The translations under genes were made by a program, and so were the position numbers. Below the pieces are notes generated by a model. That model searched no databases. It saw only the letters and a program-made list of their open reading frames with translations, and was not told the origin of the DNA. 8,662 nucleotides of DNA, taken from the NCBI GenBank assembly GCA_037968535.1, contig JBBKVT010000284.1, positions 1-8,662 on the forward strand, written 5' to 3'. Shown here in pieces: positions 1-6,146 of this stretch (its first letter is position 1; the number at the start of each line of letters is the position of its first letter). The DNA comes from JAHEAO01 sp037968535 (GTDB lineage Bacteria > Pseudomonadota > Alphaproteobacteria > Rhodobacterales > Rhodobacteraceae).

Positions 1-1239
1 CATTCCGGCATCGGTTCGGCCGACCATACCGACGGGATGGAAAACGCCTCGGTCCCGGTCGCCGCCATCGACGGCATCGACGCGGTGGTGACCGGCCACA
101 GTCACCTTGTGTTCCCGTCCGACACCTATGCCGATTACGCCGCCGTCGATGTCGCCACCGGCACGATCCACGGCAAACCCGCCACGATGGGCGGCTTCTG
201 GGGCTCGCACCTTGGCGTCATCGACCTGATGCTGGAACGCTCCGGCACCGAATGGCAGGTCGTCACCCATTCCGTCGAGGTCCGCCCGATCTCCCAGCGC
301 AACGAGGATCGCTCGATCAGCGCCCTCGTCGAAAGCGATCAAACCGTGCTCGATGCGGTCAAGCCGGAACACGAGGCGACGCTGGAATACATCCGCCGCG
401 CCGTCGGCAAGACCTCGGCCCCGCTTTACAGCTACTTCGCGCTGGTCGCCGACGATCCCTCGGTGCAGATAGTCTCGATCGCCCAGAATTGGTATATCGA
501 AGAGATGATGAAGGGCACCGAATACGAAGGCCTGCCGATCCTCTCGGCCGCCGCACCCTTCAAGGCCGGCGGGCGCGGCGGTGCGGAATACTACACCGAC
601 GTCCCCGCCGGTGATGTGGCAATCAAGAACGTCGCCGATCTCTACCTCTACCCCAACACCGTGCGCGCCGTGCTGATCGACGGCGACCAGCTCAAGGGCT
701 GGCTCGAACGCTCTGCCGGGATGTTCAACCAGATCACACCGGGGCAACAGGACCAGCTGCTGCTCAACCCGGATTTCCCCAGCTACAATTTTGACGTGAT
801 CGACGGCGTGACATACCAGATCGACCTCAGCCAACCGTCAAGGTTCGGCCCGAAAGGCGAACCGCTCATCCCCGACGCCAGCCGGATCGTCAACCTCGCC
901 TATGACGGCCAGCCGGTGACCCCCGATATGAAATTCGTCGTCGCCACCAACAACTACCGCGCTGGCGGCGGCGGCGATTTCCCCGGCGCCAAGGGCGATA
1001 CGATCATCTTCGAGGCCCCCGATACCAACCGCGACGTGATCGTGCGCTATATCGTCGAACAGGGCACCATCAACCCGTCCGCCGACGCCAACTGGACCTT
1101 CGCCCCCCTGCCCGGCACCAGCGTGATTTTCGAGACCGGCCCCAAAGCCGCCACCTACGCCGCCGACGTCAAGGGCGTGTCGCTGGAAGAAGCCGGTTCG
1201 AACGCCGACGGGTTCAGCCTGTACAGGATCGCGCTCTAA
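1..1239 (+). CDS. cpdB: 2',3'-cyclic-nucleotide 2'-phosphodiesterase / 3'-nucleotidase, C-terminal part (5' end outside window)
   Basis: The frame is open from base 1 and the family match begins before the first ATG (37), so the gene is cut by the window edge and 37 is not the start. About 412 residues are visible; full CpdB proteins are roughly 650 and carry a signal peptide, which would lie upstream. The first residues HSGIG and the motif TGHSH (residues 32-36 of the fragment) are the last metal-binding motifs of the calcineurin-like phosphoesterase domain. The rest is the 5'-nucleotidase C-terminal substrate-binding domain, with the typical GGRGGAEYY, VADLYLYPNT and NNYRAGGGGDFPG stretches. 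The family works in the periplasm, opening 2',3'-cyclic nucleotides and removing 3'-phosphates so that nucleosides can be taken up. It is followed by a clear terminator and faces the SulP gene tail to tail, so it has no partner gene downstream. The family call is firm; the exact substrate range is inferred. Confidence 0.93.
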   Translation, partial: HSGIGSADHTDGMENASVPVAAIDGIDAVVTGHSHLVFPSDTYADYAAVDVATGTIHGKPATMGGFWGSHLGVIDLMLERSGTEWQVVTHSVEVRPISQRNEDRSISALVESDQTVLDAVKPEHEATLEYIRRAVGKTSAPLYSYFALVADDPSVQIVSIAQNWYIEEMMKGTEYEGLPILSAAAPFKAGGRGGAEYYTDVPAGDVAIKNVADLYLYPNTVRAVLIDGDQLKGWLERSAGMFNQITPGQQDQLLLNPDFPSYNFDVIDGVTYQIDLSQPSRFGPKGEPLIPDASRIVNLAYDGQPVTPDMKFVVATNNYRAGGGGDFPGAKGDTIIFEAPDTNRDVIVRYIVEQGTINPSADANWTFAPLPGTSVIFETGPKAATYAADVKGVSLEEAGSNADGFSLYRIAL

Positions 1240-1270
1240 ACGGTCCGGCACCTCCGCCGATTTCAAGGAT

Positions 1271-1297
1271 CGGGCAACCCACATCGGTTGCCCGTTT
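1271..1297 (+). terminator. Intrinsic terminator after cpdB
   Basis: A perfect 9-base stem, CGGGCAACC (1271-1279) pairing with GGTTGCCCG (1286-1294), closes a 6-base loop and is followed by TTT and a T-rich run (TTTCGCTGTT). It lies 32 bases after the cpdB stop on the same strand. The stem and position are seen directly; the terminator function is inferred, and the T tract is short. Confidence 0.75.
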
Positions 1298-1423
1298 CGC
1301 TGTTGTCATGCGGGTCGATGCACCAACCCACCGCTACCCGACGGACCTCACAAATCGAATCAGATGAACGGTTCGAGCCCATCGATGCCGCTTTCTGCAA
1401 TGCAGCTAACGACCGGTCATATT

Positions 1424-1462
1424 GCCGGATCGCTTACATTGCACTCCGCTTAGCGATCCGGC
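1424..1462 (-). terminator. Hairpin at the stop codon of the SulP gene, possible terminator
   Basis: A perfect 11-base inverted repeat, GCCGGATCGCT (1424-1434) with AGCGATCCGGC (1452-1462), encloses a 17-base loop. The right arm covers the last codons of the SulP gene and one base of its TAA stop (1450-1452). On the minus strand the stem is followed by AATATG, not a run of T, so it is not a textbook intrinsic terminator. It may end transcription weakly, protect the mRNA 3' end, or limit read-through from the convergent cpdB gene. Confidence 0.45.
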
Positions 1463-2715
1463 GGCGTCCAGTCTTTCTCGATGCCCGCATTGTGCCGGCG
1501 CAGCCGCAACGCCAAACCAACTGAGACCCCGACACCGATGGCGACAGTCAGATCCGCGAACACGGTCAGAACCAGCGTCAGAACCAGCAGAACCCGATCT
1601 GACGCCCGTGTCTGCATATAGCCGCGCCATTTGTGCGGCTCGCTCATGTTCCACGCAGTCAGGATCAGCAATCCGGCCAGCGCAGGCATCGCAAGATAGC
1701 CGGCAAGCGGTGCTGCCAGCAGCATGACCAGCAGAATGGTCAGCGCGTGAACGATCCCCGCCACCGGCGTTTTACCTCCCGCGCGAACATTCGTGGCTGT
1801 GCGGGCAATTGCCCCGGTGGCGGGAAGTCCGCCAAACAAAGCCGACCCGATATTGGCGAAGCCCTGCGCCAGAACTTCGGCGTTCGGCCGGTGACGACCG
1901 CCGATCATCCTGTCTGCAACCATCGCGGACAGCAGGGATTCGATGCTTGCGAGGAACGCGATGACAATGGCAGAGGGCAATAGTTCTATGACCCGCTCCA
2001 GGTTGATATCAGGAAGTGCCGGGACAGGCAGCGTGCTTGGCAACGCCCCGAATCGAGAGAAAATAGTTTCAACCGGCAAAACGGCAAACGCAACAATAGC
2101 CGAGGTCAAACCAACGGCGAAAATCAGCCCCGGAATTTTCGGGGCAAGGCGTCGTAGCGCGATGATCAAGACCATCGTTGCAAGCCCGATCCCAAGTGCA
2201 ATGGGACTCAAGGTATCGCGCGCGGCCCAAAGCGCTTCAATCTTTGCAACGAACTCCGCCGGAACTTGGGCGATCGACAGACCAAAAAGGTCTTTGATCT
2301 GGCTAGTCGCAATGATGATCGCAATACCGATGGTGAAGCCGTTGATCACTGGTTCAGGCACATATGCGACAAGATTTCCTGCCCGCAGATACCCCGCGAC
2401 CAACATGATGATCCCGGCCATCAACGTCGCAAGGACGAGCCCGTCATATCCGTGCTCAGCGATGACGCCGAAGACGACGACGATGAACGCGCCTGTCGGC
2501 CCGCCAATCTGTACACGACTGCCGCCAAGAAAAGAGATCAGGAACCCGCCGACGATCGCGGTCACCAGTCCTTTTTCCGGGCCAGCGCCAGAGGCAATCG
2601 CGATCGCGAGACTCAAGGGCAATGCGACCATTGCCACAGTCATTCCTGCGATCAGATCGCTGGAAAATTGCTGGCGATCATAGGTAGCTAGTGTTGTTAG
2701 AATTTTTGGTTTCAT
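1450..2715 (-). CDS. SulP (SLC26-like) family anion transporter without STAS domain
   Basis: This is a membrane transporter of 421 residues. The SulP signature is plain: FSSDLIAGMTVAMVALPLSL near residues 17-36, QIGGPTGAFIVVVFGV at 69-84, VPEPVINGFTIGIAI at 119-133, and ESLLSAMVADRMIGG (259-273) followed by NAEVLAQGFANIGSALFGG and PATGAIARTATNVRAGG. About ten to eleven hydrophobic segments span the chain. Most SulP proteins add a cytoplasmic STAS domain of about 100 residues; this one ends right after the last membrane segment with DWTPPDR, so it is a natural short form or has lost that domain. The family moves sulfate, bicarbonate or other small anions with H+ or Na+; the substrate cannot be read from the sequence. 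The ATG at 2715 is chosen because homology begins at MKPKILTTL. The frame is open back to an ATG at 2817, but those 34 extra residues look non-conserved. No strong ribosome binding site precedes 2715. Confidence 0.88.
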   Translation of the reverse strand: MKPKILTTLATYDRQQFSSDLIAGMTVAMVALPLSLAIAIASGAGPEKGLVTAIVGGFLISFLGGSRVQIGGPTGAFIVVVFGVIAEHGYDGLVLATLMAGIIMLVAGYLRAGNLVAYVPEPVINGFTIGIAIIIATSQIKDLFGLSIAQVPAEFVAKIEALWAARDTLSPIALGIGLATMVLIIALRRLAPKIPGLIFAVGLTSAIVAFAVLPVETIFSRFGALPSTLPVPALPDINLERVIELLPSAIVIAFLASIESLLSAMVADRMIGGRHRPNAEVLAQGFANIGSALFGGLPATGAIARTATNVRAGGKTPVAGIVHALTILLVMLLAAPLAGYLAMPALAGLLILTAWNMSEPHKWRGYMQTRASDRVLLVLTLVLTVFADLTVAIGVGVSVGLALRLRRHNAGIEKDWTPPDR

Positions 2716-2765
2716 GCGATGTGCTACTACCGCGGATAGAGGAAATTCAACCGGCGAAGGCAGAA

Positions 2766-2790
2766 AGCGGTCATTTGCGCTATGTCCGCT
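2766..2790. repeat. Imperfect inverted repeat upstream of the SulP gene
   Basis: AGCGGTCAT (2766-2774) and ATGTCCGCT (2782-2790) pair at 8 of 9 positions around a 7-base spacer. It lies 51 bases before the SulP start codon, where an operator or leader hairpin would be expected. It may instead be a copy of a dispersed intergenic repeat. The symmetry is seen; the function is unknown. Confidence 0.4.
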
Positions 2791-2813
2791 CCCCCCAAAG
2801 CCATCACCCTCCC

Positions 2814-3014
2814 TCATATCTCCCGTCCCATCTCCAGTTCGGTCTCCAGTTGAAACCGCCGCTGCGGGTCCTCGGTTTCGGCCAGCCAGGCGCGGGTCAT
2901 CTCGGCGGTCACGGGTGACATCGGCGTCCCGTGTTCGGCCGACGTATTGCGAAACTCCTGCTTCTGGCGGGTGACGCGCGACGCTACAGGTTCAGGGCAA
3001 TGATGCGCTATTGC
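2814..3014 (-). pseudogene. Possible remnant: C-terminal end of an unrecognised protein
   Basis: The minus strand is open for 66 codons between a TGA at 3015-3017 and a TGA at 2814-2816. The last 35 residues, from an ATG at 2921, look protein-like: charged and helical, with TRAWLAETEDPQRRF and ending in LEMGREI. No ribosome binding site precedes that ATG, and the first dozen residues look random. The stop codon overlaps an ATG at 2815-2817 (ATGA), which is in frame with the SulP gene. The simplest reading is the 3' end of a gene whose front was lost; a very small gene or chance is also possible. The family is not recognised. Confidence 0.25.
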
Positions 3015-3238
3015 TCAACGGCGAACGGGTAGAGACGGGCAGTCAGGTCGCCAACAAACTGTTCGTTACTGCTGAGGTGATGATCGCTGCAAATGCTCAC
3101 CAGCCGGACTGGGCGCGCATCCTGCCCAAGCCGACAATGGTTCAAGGTAGCGTCCGGGCAAGGGCTTTTGTCGCGCTCGGTCCACGTCGTACAACAACGC
3201 CTGTTCGAGCTGATTGCGGTGCGAAAGACATGACATAA
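2975..3238 (+). other. Plus-strand open stretch, possible gene remnant antisense to the peptidase gene end
   Basis: The frame is open for 87 codons after a TGA at 2972-2974, with TTG (3011) as a possible start. The middle reads smoothly as a protein (GNDALLLNGERVETG, then NKLFVTAEVMIAANAHQPDW), while the end (PRRTTTPVRADCGAKDMT) looks like non-coding antisense of the peptidase gene, which it overlaps from 3142. No ribosome binding site or known domain was seen. It may be the remains of a gene cut where the accessory block begins, or chance openness in GC-rich DNA. Confidence 0.2.
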
Positions 3239-4620
3239 TAGGCGTAGTTCTCGGCATTGATTCTTGCGCCCCAAGGGTTGCGCTGCGCAAGGCGCTGGGC
3301 GCGTTTTGCCTCATAGACATCGCCCAGAAGGCGGTTCGCACCGGCCAGGTGGGCAAGTTCGTGGGCGATGGTGACCCGTCGCGCCTCTTGCCAGGCAGAC
3401 TTACCCCTCAACGTGGGCGTGTTGAACCAGCCGGGGCAGACAGCAATTCGGTAGGGGCGCTTTTCCGCTTTGCGCTGCATCGGGTGCAGGACGTTCTGAC
3501 GCATGCAGGGGATGGAGAAACCCAGCGTCTCGTAATCGTCGCGCAGGACGTAGAGTTCCTCGATCGCGCGTTGTCCGGGTCGCATCGGGCGCCTGCTGCA
3601 CCAGGTTTTCCGTGGCGTGCGCGACTCGTCCGGATCAAGCCGGAGAAGCGCTTCGCGGATGGATTTGTCCGATGGCCGGCTGGTCGGATTGAAGCATTCG
3701 ATGGTCAGGGTATGGCGCCGGTCGCTGCACGGGTCCGGTGCGGCGCGGCCGTGGATTGTGAAGAACGCATCGGGCGAGAAGAAGCCAAGCATCCGCACGA
3801 CGGTGCGTTCGACGAAGGCGAAGGGCACGCGGCCTTTGGCGCGGCCGTAGCGACCGAACCACAGGCGTTCCGGTCCTGCGTCCCAGGAAGCCTCTCGTTT
3901 CTCGGCGGGCATGGCCGCAAGCCTGGCAAGGCGGGCGCGGGCCCGCCGCGTGGCGTTCAGCGTCGCCGCAGCGTAAGAGCGGACCTCGCGGTATCTTTCG
4001 CCGGCGCCGGTGATACAGCCCATGCCGATCTGCGCGGGTCGGTCGGGGGTGTCGCGCCGGCCCGGCGCCGGCTTTGCGGGCGTCGGTCGCAGAAGTCGCA
4101 GTTCGACCCGCCGGTTCCGGGCGCGGTTGGCGCGGGCGGCGGCGTCGGAGCGTTTGACCAGGTTGTCGACCAGCGGTTGCGAATTGCTGCGGCTTCCGAC
4201 GTAAAGCGACACGTCGACACCCTCTGGGGGGCGACAACGAAATCCGTCCTGCACCGTGTCCAAAGCGGTTTCTCCCAGTGTCACCGCCTTCAGGTTTCGC
4301 AACGCAAGTTGGGCCTCAAGCTCTTTGGCCACGGCATAGGCGCGTGCCGCCGCCCGGCGGGCATATTCCTCGGTCGTCATGTCGCGCCACAGGGCGGAAT
4401 GTCCGACCAGATGCACGCACCGCGCGCGCGGCTTGTCGGCGTTGGCCTTGGCCAGGGCGGTCGCGTTCCGCGCCAGACTGGCGCGGTGCACCTTGCCGAG
4501 CGTTGGCGCGGGCGAGGCGGGAAAGCCATCAAGCACGACGGCCTTCGTGGCCGACAGATCCTCTTGGTCTGCGGCGCAGTCGCAGGTTCGGCGGGCATGT
4601 GGGTGCAATGACATGGTCAT
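3142..4620 (-). CDS. OmpA-like domain fused to an M35-like (aspzincin) zinc metallopeptidase
   Basis: This protein has 492 residues in two parts. Residues about 28-178 resemble an OmpA C-terminal-type, peptidoglycan-binding domain: VHLVGHS (69-75), a helix with RAAARAYAVAKEL, then VGSRSNSQPLVDN and NRRVELRL (169-176). Residues about 245-470 hold a metallopeptidase domain: HELAH (420-424) gives the zinc-binding HExxH, GDVYEAKR (433-440) offers D434 as the likely third ligand, and INAENYAYYVMSF (454-466) matches the conserved Asn-Tyr stretch of the M35/Lys-specific endopeptidase group. The Asp is ten residues after the second His, one more than I recall for the fungal enzymes. No signal peptide or lipobox is visible, which is odd for an OmpA-type domain and suggests a cargo or another export route. 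The start at 4620 is supported by AGGAGG (4629-4634) eight bases upstream. It lies 73 bases after the LuxR-type gene. The role as a secreted toxin or effector is inference. Confidence 0.8.
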   Translation of the reverse strand: MTMSLHPHARRTCDCAADQEDLSATKAVVLDGFPASPAPTLGKVHRASLARNATALAKANADKPRARCVHLVGHSALWRDMTTEEYARRAAARAYAVAKELEAQLALRNLKAVTLGETALDTVQDGFRCRPPEGVDVSLYVGSRSNSQPLVDNLVKRSDAAARANRARNRRVELRLLRPTPAKPAPGRRDTPDRPAQIGMGCITGAGERYREVRSYAAATLNATRRARARLARLAAMPAEKREASWDAGPERLWFGRYGRAKGRVPFAFVERTVVRMLGFFSPDAFFTIHGRAAPDPCSDRRHTLTIECFNPTSRPSDKSIREALLRLDPDESRTPRKTWCSRRPMRPGQRAIEELYVLRDDYETLGFSIPCMRQNVLHPMQRKAEKRPYRIAVCPGWFNTPTLRGKSAWQEARRVTIAHELAHLAGANRLLGDVYEAKRAQRLAQRNPWGARINAENYAYYVMSFAPQSARTGVVVRRGPSATKALARTLP

Positions 4621-4684
4621 TCGTGCGGCCTCCTGTCAGGGGTTGCTTTCAGGGATGGTCGTTGGCCTTCGCTGGGGTCAGGTC

Positions 4685-4709
4685 GCGCGGGCGCTAGAGA
4701 AGCCCGCGC
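4685..4709 (-). other. GC-rich hairpin over the stop codon of the LuxR-type gene
   Basis: GCGCGGGC (4685-4692) pairs perfectly with GCCCGCGC (4702-4709) around a 9-base loop that contains the TAG stop (4694-4696). No T run follows on the minus strand, so full termination is unlikely. It may weaken read-through into the peptidase gene or stabilise the upstream mRNA. Confidence 0.35.
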
Positions 4710-4972
4710 ATGATATAGGCCAGTTCAGTGCGGCGGCTGATGCCGATCTTGACATAGGTGGTCTTTAGGTGCGCCGCGACCGTCCAGTGGCTGATATTCA
4801 GCATCTGCCCGACTTCCTTGTTCGAGAAGCCCTTGGCGACCAAATGGGCACATTCCAGTTCCCGGGCGCTCAGGTGGTCAAGATCCGCGTCGCGCTGGCG
4901 TGGCACGGAATAGGCCGACAGGCGGATGACGGTTTCGGTCCTTTCGGTTTCTTGCCTCTGTGTCGCGGCCAT
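4694..4972 (-). CDS. Small LuxR/GerE-type helix-turn-helix transcription regulator
   Basis: This 92-residue protein is almost only a DNA-binding domain. Residues 34-88 follow the LuxR C-terminal pattern closely: LSARELECAHLVAKGFSNKE (34-53), then VGQMLNISHWTVAAHLK, YVKIGISRRTELAYIM. The first 33 residues are charged and too short for a receiver, autoinducer-binding or PAS domain, so any signal must come through a partner or through expression level. The start at 4972 is preceded by GGGGGG (4978-4983) five bases upstream. It lies 40 bases downstream of the 377-residue gene and 73 bases upstream of the OmpA-peptidase gene, so it is probably in the same operon and may control it. The targets are not visible. 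The family call is firm. Confidence 0.9.
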   Translation of the reverse strand: MAATQRQETERTETVIRLSAYSVPRQRDADLDHLSARELECAHLVAKGFSNKEVGQMLNISHWTVAAHLKTTYVKIGISRRTELAYIMRGLL

Positions 4973-5012
4973 GGTGGCCCCCCTTTCGATGATGACGTAA
5001 GTTGCCCGGCGT

Positions 5013-6146
5013 TCAGCCCATCCGCCTGCTTTGGGTGGGCCGAAAGTCGATCACGCGCGCGTCTCCGGTTTCGAAGGCGCGTTTGCGCAGACCCAGCGAT
5101 TCCGCGCTGGTCAGCCAGTCGTCGGCGGCGTCCACGATCGATTCCAGCAAAGCCTCGAAATCCGTCCGGACCGGGGTCAGGATGTAATCCTCGGCCAGCC
5201 AGCGCATCACGTCGCGCCCGGTGACAGCCATCCGGTGCCGCTGCGAGGTTATCGGCTGTTCACCCAGATAGCGGATCAGCACGTCCTCGAGCACGTCATA
5301 GGACGTGTCGGCGCCGAAGAGGCGTTTCACATCCTCGGAATCGAGGATCTCGAACGCATCGCGCAAGAGCACCATGACCTCGGACCTCAGCACCGCGATA
5401 TGGCCGTAAGATACCTGCTTGAGGTTCTGCCGCAGGTCGAGCCCGGCGCGGCGGACCACGGCCATCGAACCGAAGCTTTCGCGGGTGTTGTCGGGCCGCA
5501 CGACCTCGGACACGCGCTTGTCCTGGAAGAAATTCGAGACGTGTTTGGTGAAGTTCATCATCAACGGGTGGAATGGCGCGTTCGGCGGGGCACCTTCGGG
5601 CGGGTTGGTGTCGGTATAGCCGAACACCTTGCGATAGGCCGCCTTGCGGTCCGACAGCGTGTAGCGCAGCACCCGCTTGCGGTCGTATTGGAAGAGCGCC
5701 ATCGCGCCGCGCCCGTCCGACAGCTTGACCTCGCCGGACTTGAACAGTTCCTGCAGCTTCAGCACCGCCCGGAATGCGCCCAACGCATCCATCTGGTAGA
5801 GGTAGTAAAGATCGCCGATTGCATATAGGCGGTCGCGGTTGATCTGGTCGTCGAAATTCGGCATCAGCGGCGCCGGGGCGGCCTCGTCCAGGGTGGTTGC
5901 GACCACGTCGCCTAGACCGACCATCGGCATCATGCCGCCATCGTTGCGCGGTGCGCTTGGGTCGGGGTTGAGGGCGGCCATGATCGCGGCTTCGGCTTCC
6001 GCGATGTATTCGTTGATCAATTCGGACTGGCCGGGTTTCTCCGTCAGTTCGTCGCGGGCTTCCTCGACCATCTGACGGCGCAGGATTTGCAGACGGCCAA
6101 GTACGCCGTTGAGCTCACCCAGAGTGTCAATACGTTCGTCAATCAT
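5013..6146 (-). CDS. Conserved-looking protein of unknown function, 377 residues
   Basis: The family is not recognised. The protein is soluble, with no signal peptide or membrane segment. Residues 1-60 form a charged helical region that could be a coiled coil (QILRRQMVEEARDEL, then YIAEAEAAIMAAL). A flexible Pro/Gly-rich linker (60-97) follows, then a compact part with aromatic-rich helices (RLYAIGDLYYLYQMDALGAF, 106-125) and a long helical C-terminal half. No catalytic motif was seen. The start at 6146 is chosen over the ATG at 6167 because AGGAG (6153-6157) sits six bases before it. This start overlaps the stop of the previous gene by 8 bases, which argues for coupled translation and perhaps a complex with that protein. 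Coding is well supported by composition, start and operon position. A structural or adaptor role is a guess. Confidence 0.85.
   Translation of the reverse strand: MIDERIDTLGELNGVLGRLQILRRQMVEEARDELTEKPGQSELINEYIAEAEAAIMAALNPDPSAPRNDGGMMPMVGLGDVVATTLDEAAPAPLMPNFDDQINRDRLYAIGDLYYLYQMDALGAFRAVLKLQELFKSGEVKLSDGRGAMALFQYDRKRVLRYTLSDRKAAYRKVFGYTDTNPPEGAPPNAPFHPLMMNFTKHVSNFFQDKRVSEVVRPDNTRESFGSMAVVRRAGLDLRQNLKQVSYGHIAVLRSEVMVLLRDAFEILDSEDVKRLFGADTSYDVLEDVLIRYLGEQPITSQRHRMAVTGRDVMRWLAEDYILTPVRTDFEALLESIVDAADDWLTSAESLGLRKRAFETGDARVIDFRPTQSRRMG

Larger units (their letters stand above)
2716..3141. other. Gene-poor stretch between the SulP gene and the accessory block
   Basis: These 426 bases hold no gene that can be supported with confidence. 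They contain the inverted repeat at 2766-2790, a minus-strand open stretch at 2814-3014 that reads like the end of a protein, and a plus-strand open stretch from 2975 that continues into the antisense of the next gene. No tRNA, integrase, transposase or clear terminal repeat was found. A promoter for the SulP gene should lie here. TTGAAT with TAGTAG 15 bases further on (minus strand, about 2720-2746) is the only weak candidate, and its spacing is poor. Confidence 0.5.

Noticed and set aside
1370..1385. GGTTCGAGCC resembling the T arm of a tRNA
   Set aside because: No matching acceptor, D or anticodon arms can be folded around it, so it is not a tRNA or a recognisable tRNA-end attachment site.
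3008..3274. Minus-strand open frame of 88 codons after and across the end of the peptidase gene
   Set aside because: It is Cys/Arg-rich, out of frame with the peptidase gene and without domain or ribosome binding site. It does not look like a frameshifted continuation.
3214..4611. Long plus-strand open frame (465 codons)
   Set aside because: It is antisense to the OmpA-M35 gene, which has recognisable domains and a strong ribosome binding site. The plus frame is Gly/Arg/Ala-rich shadow sequence.
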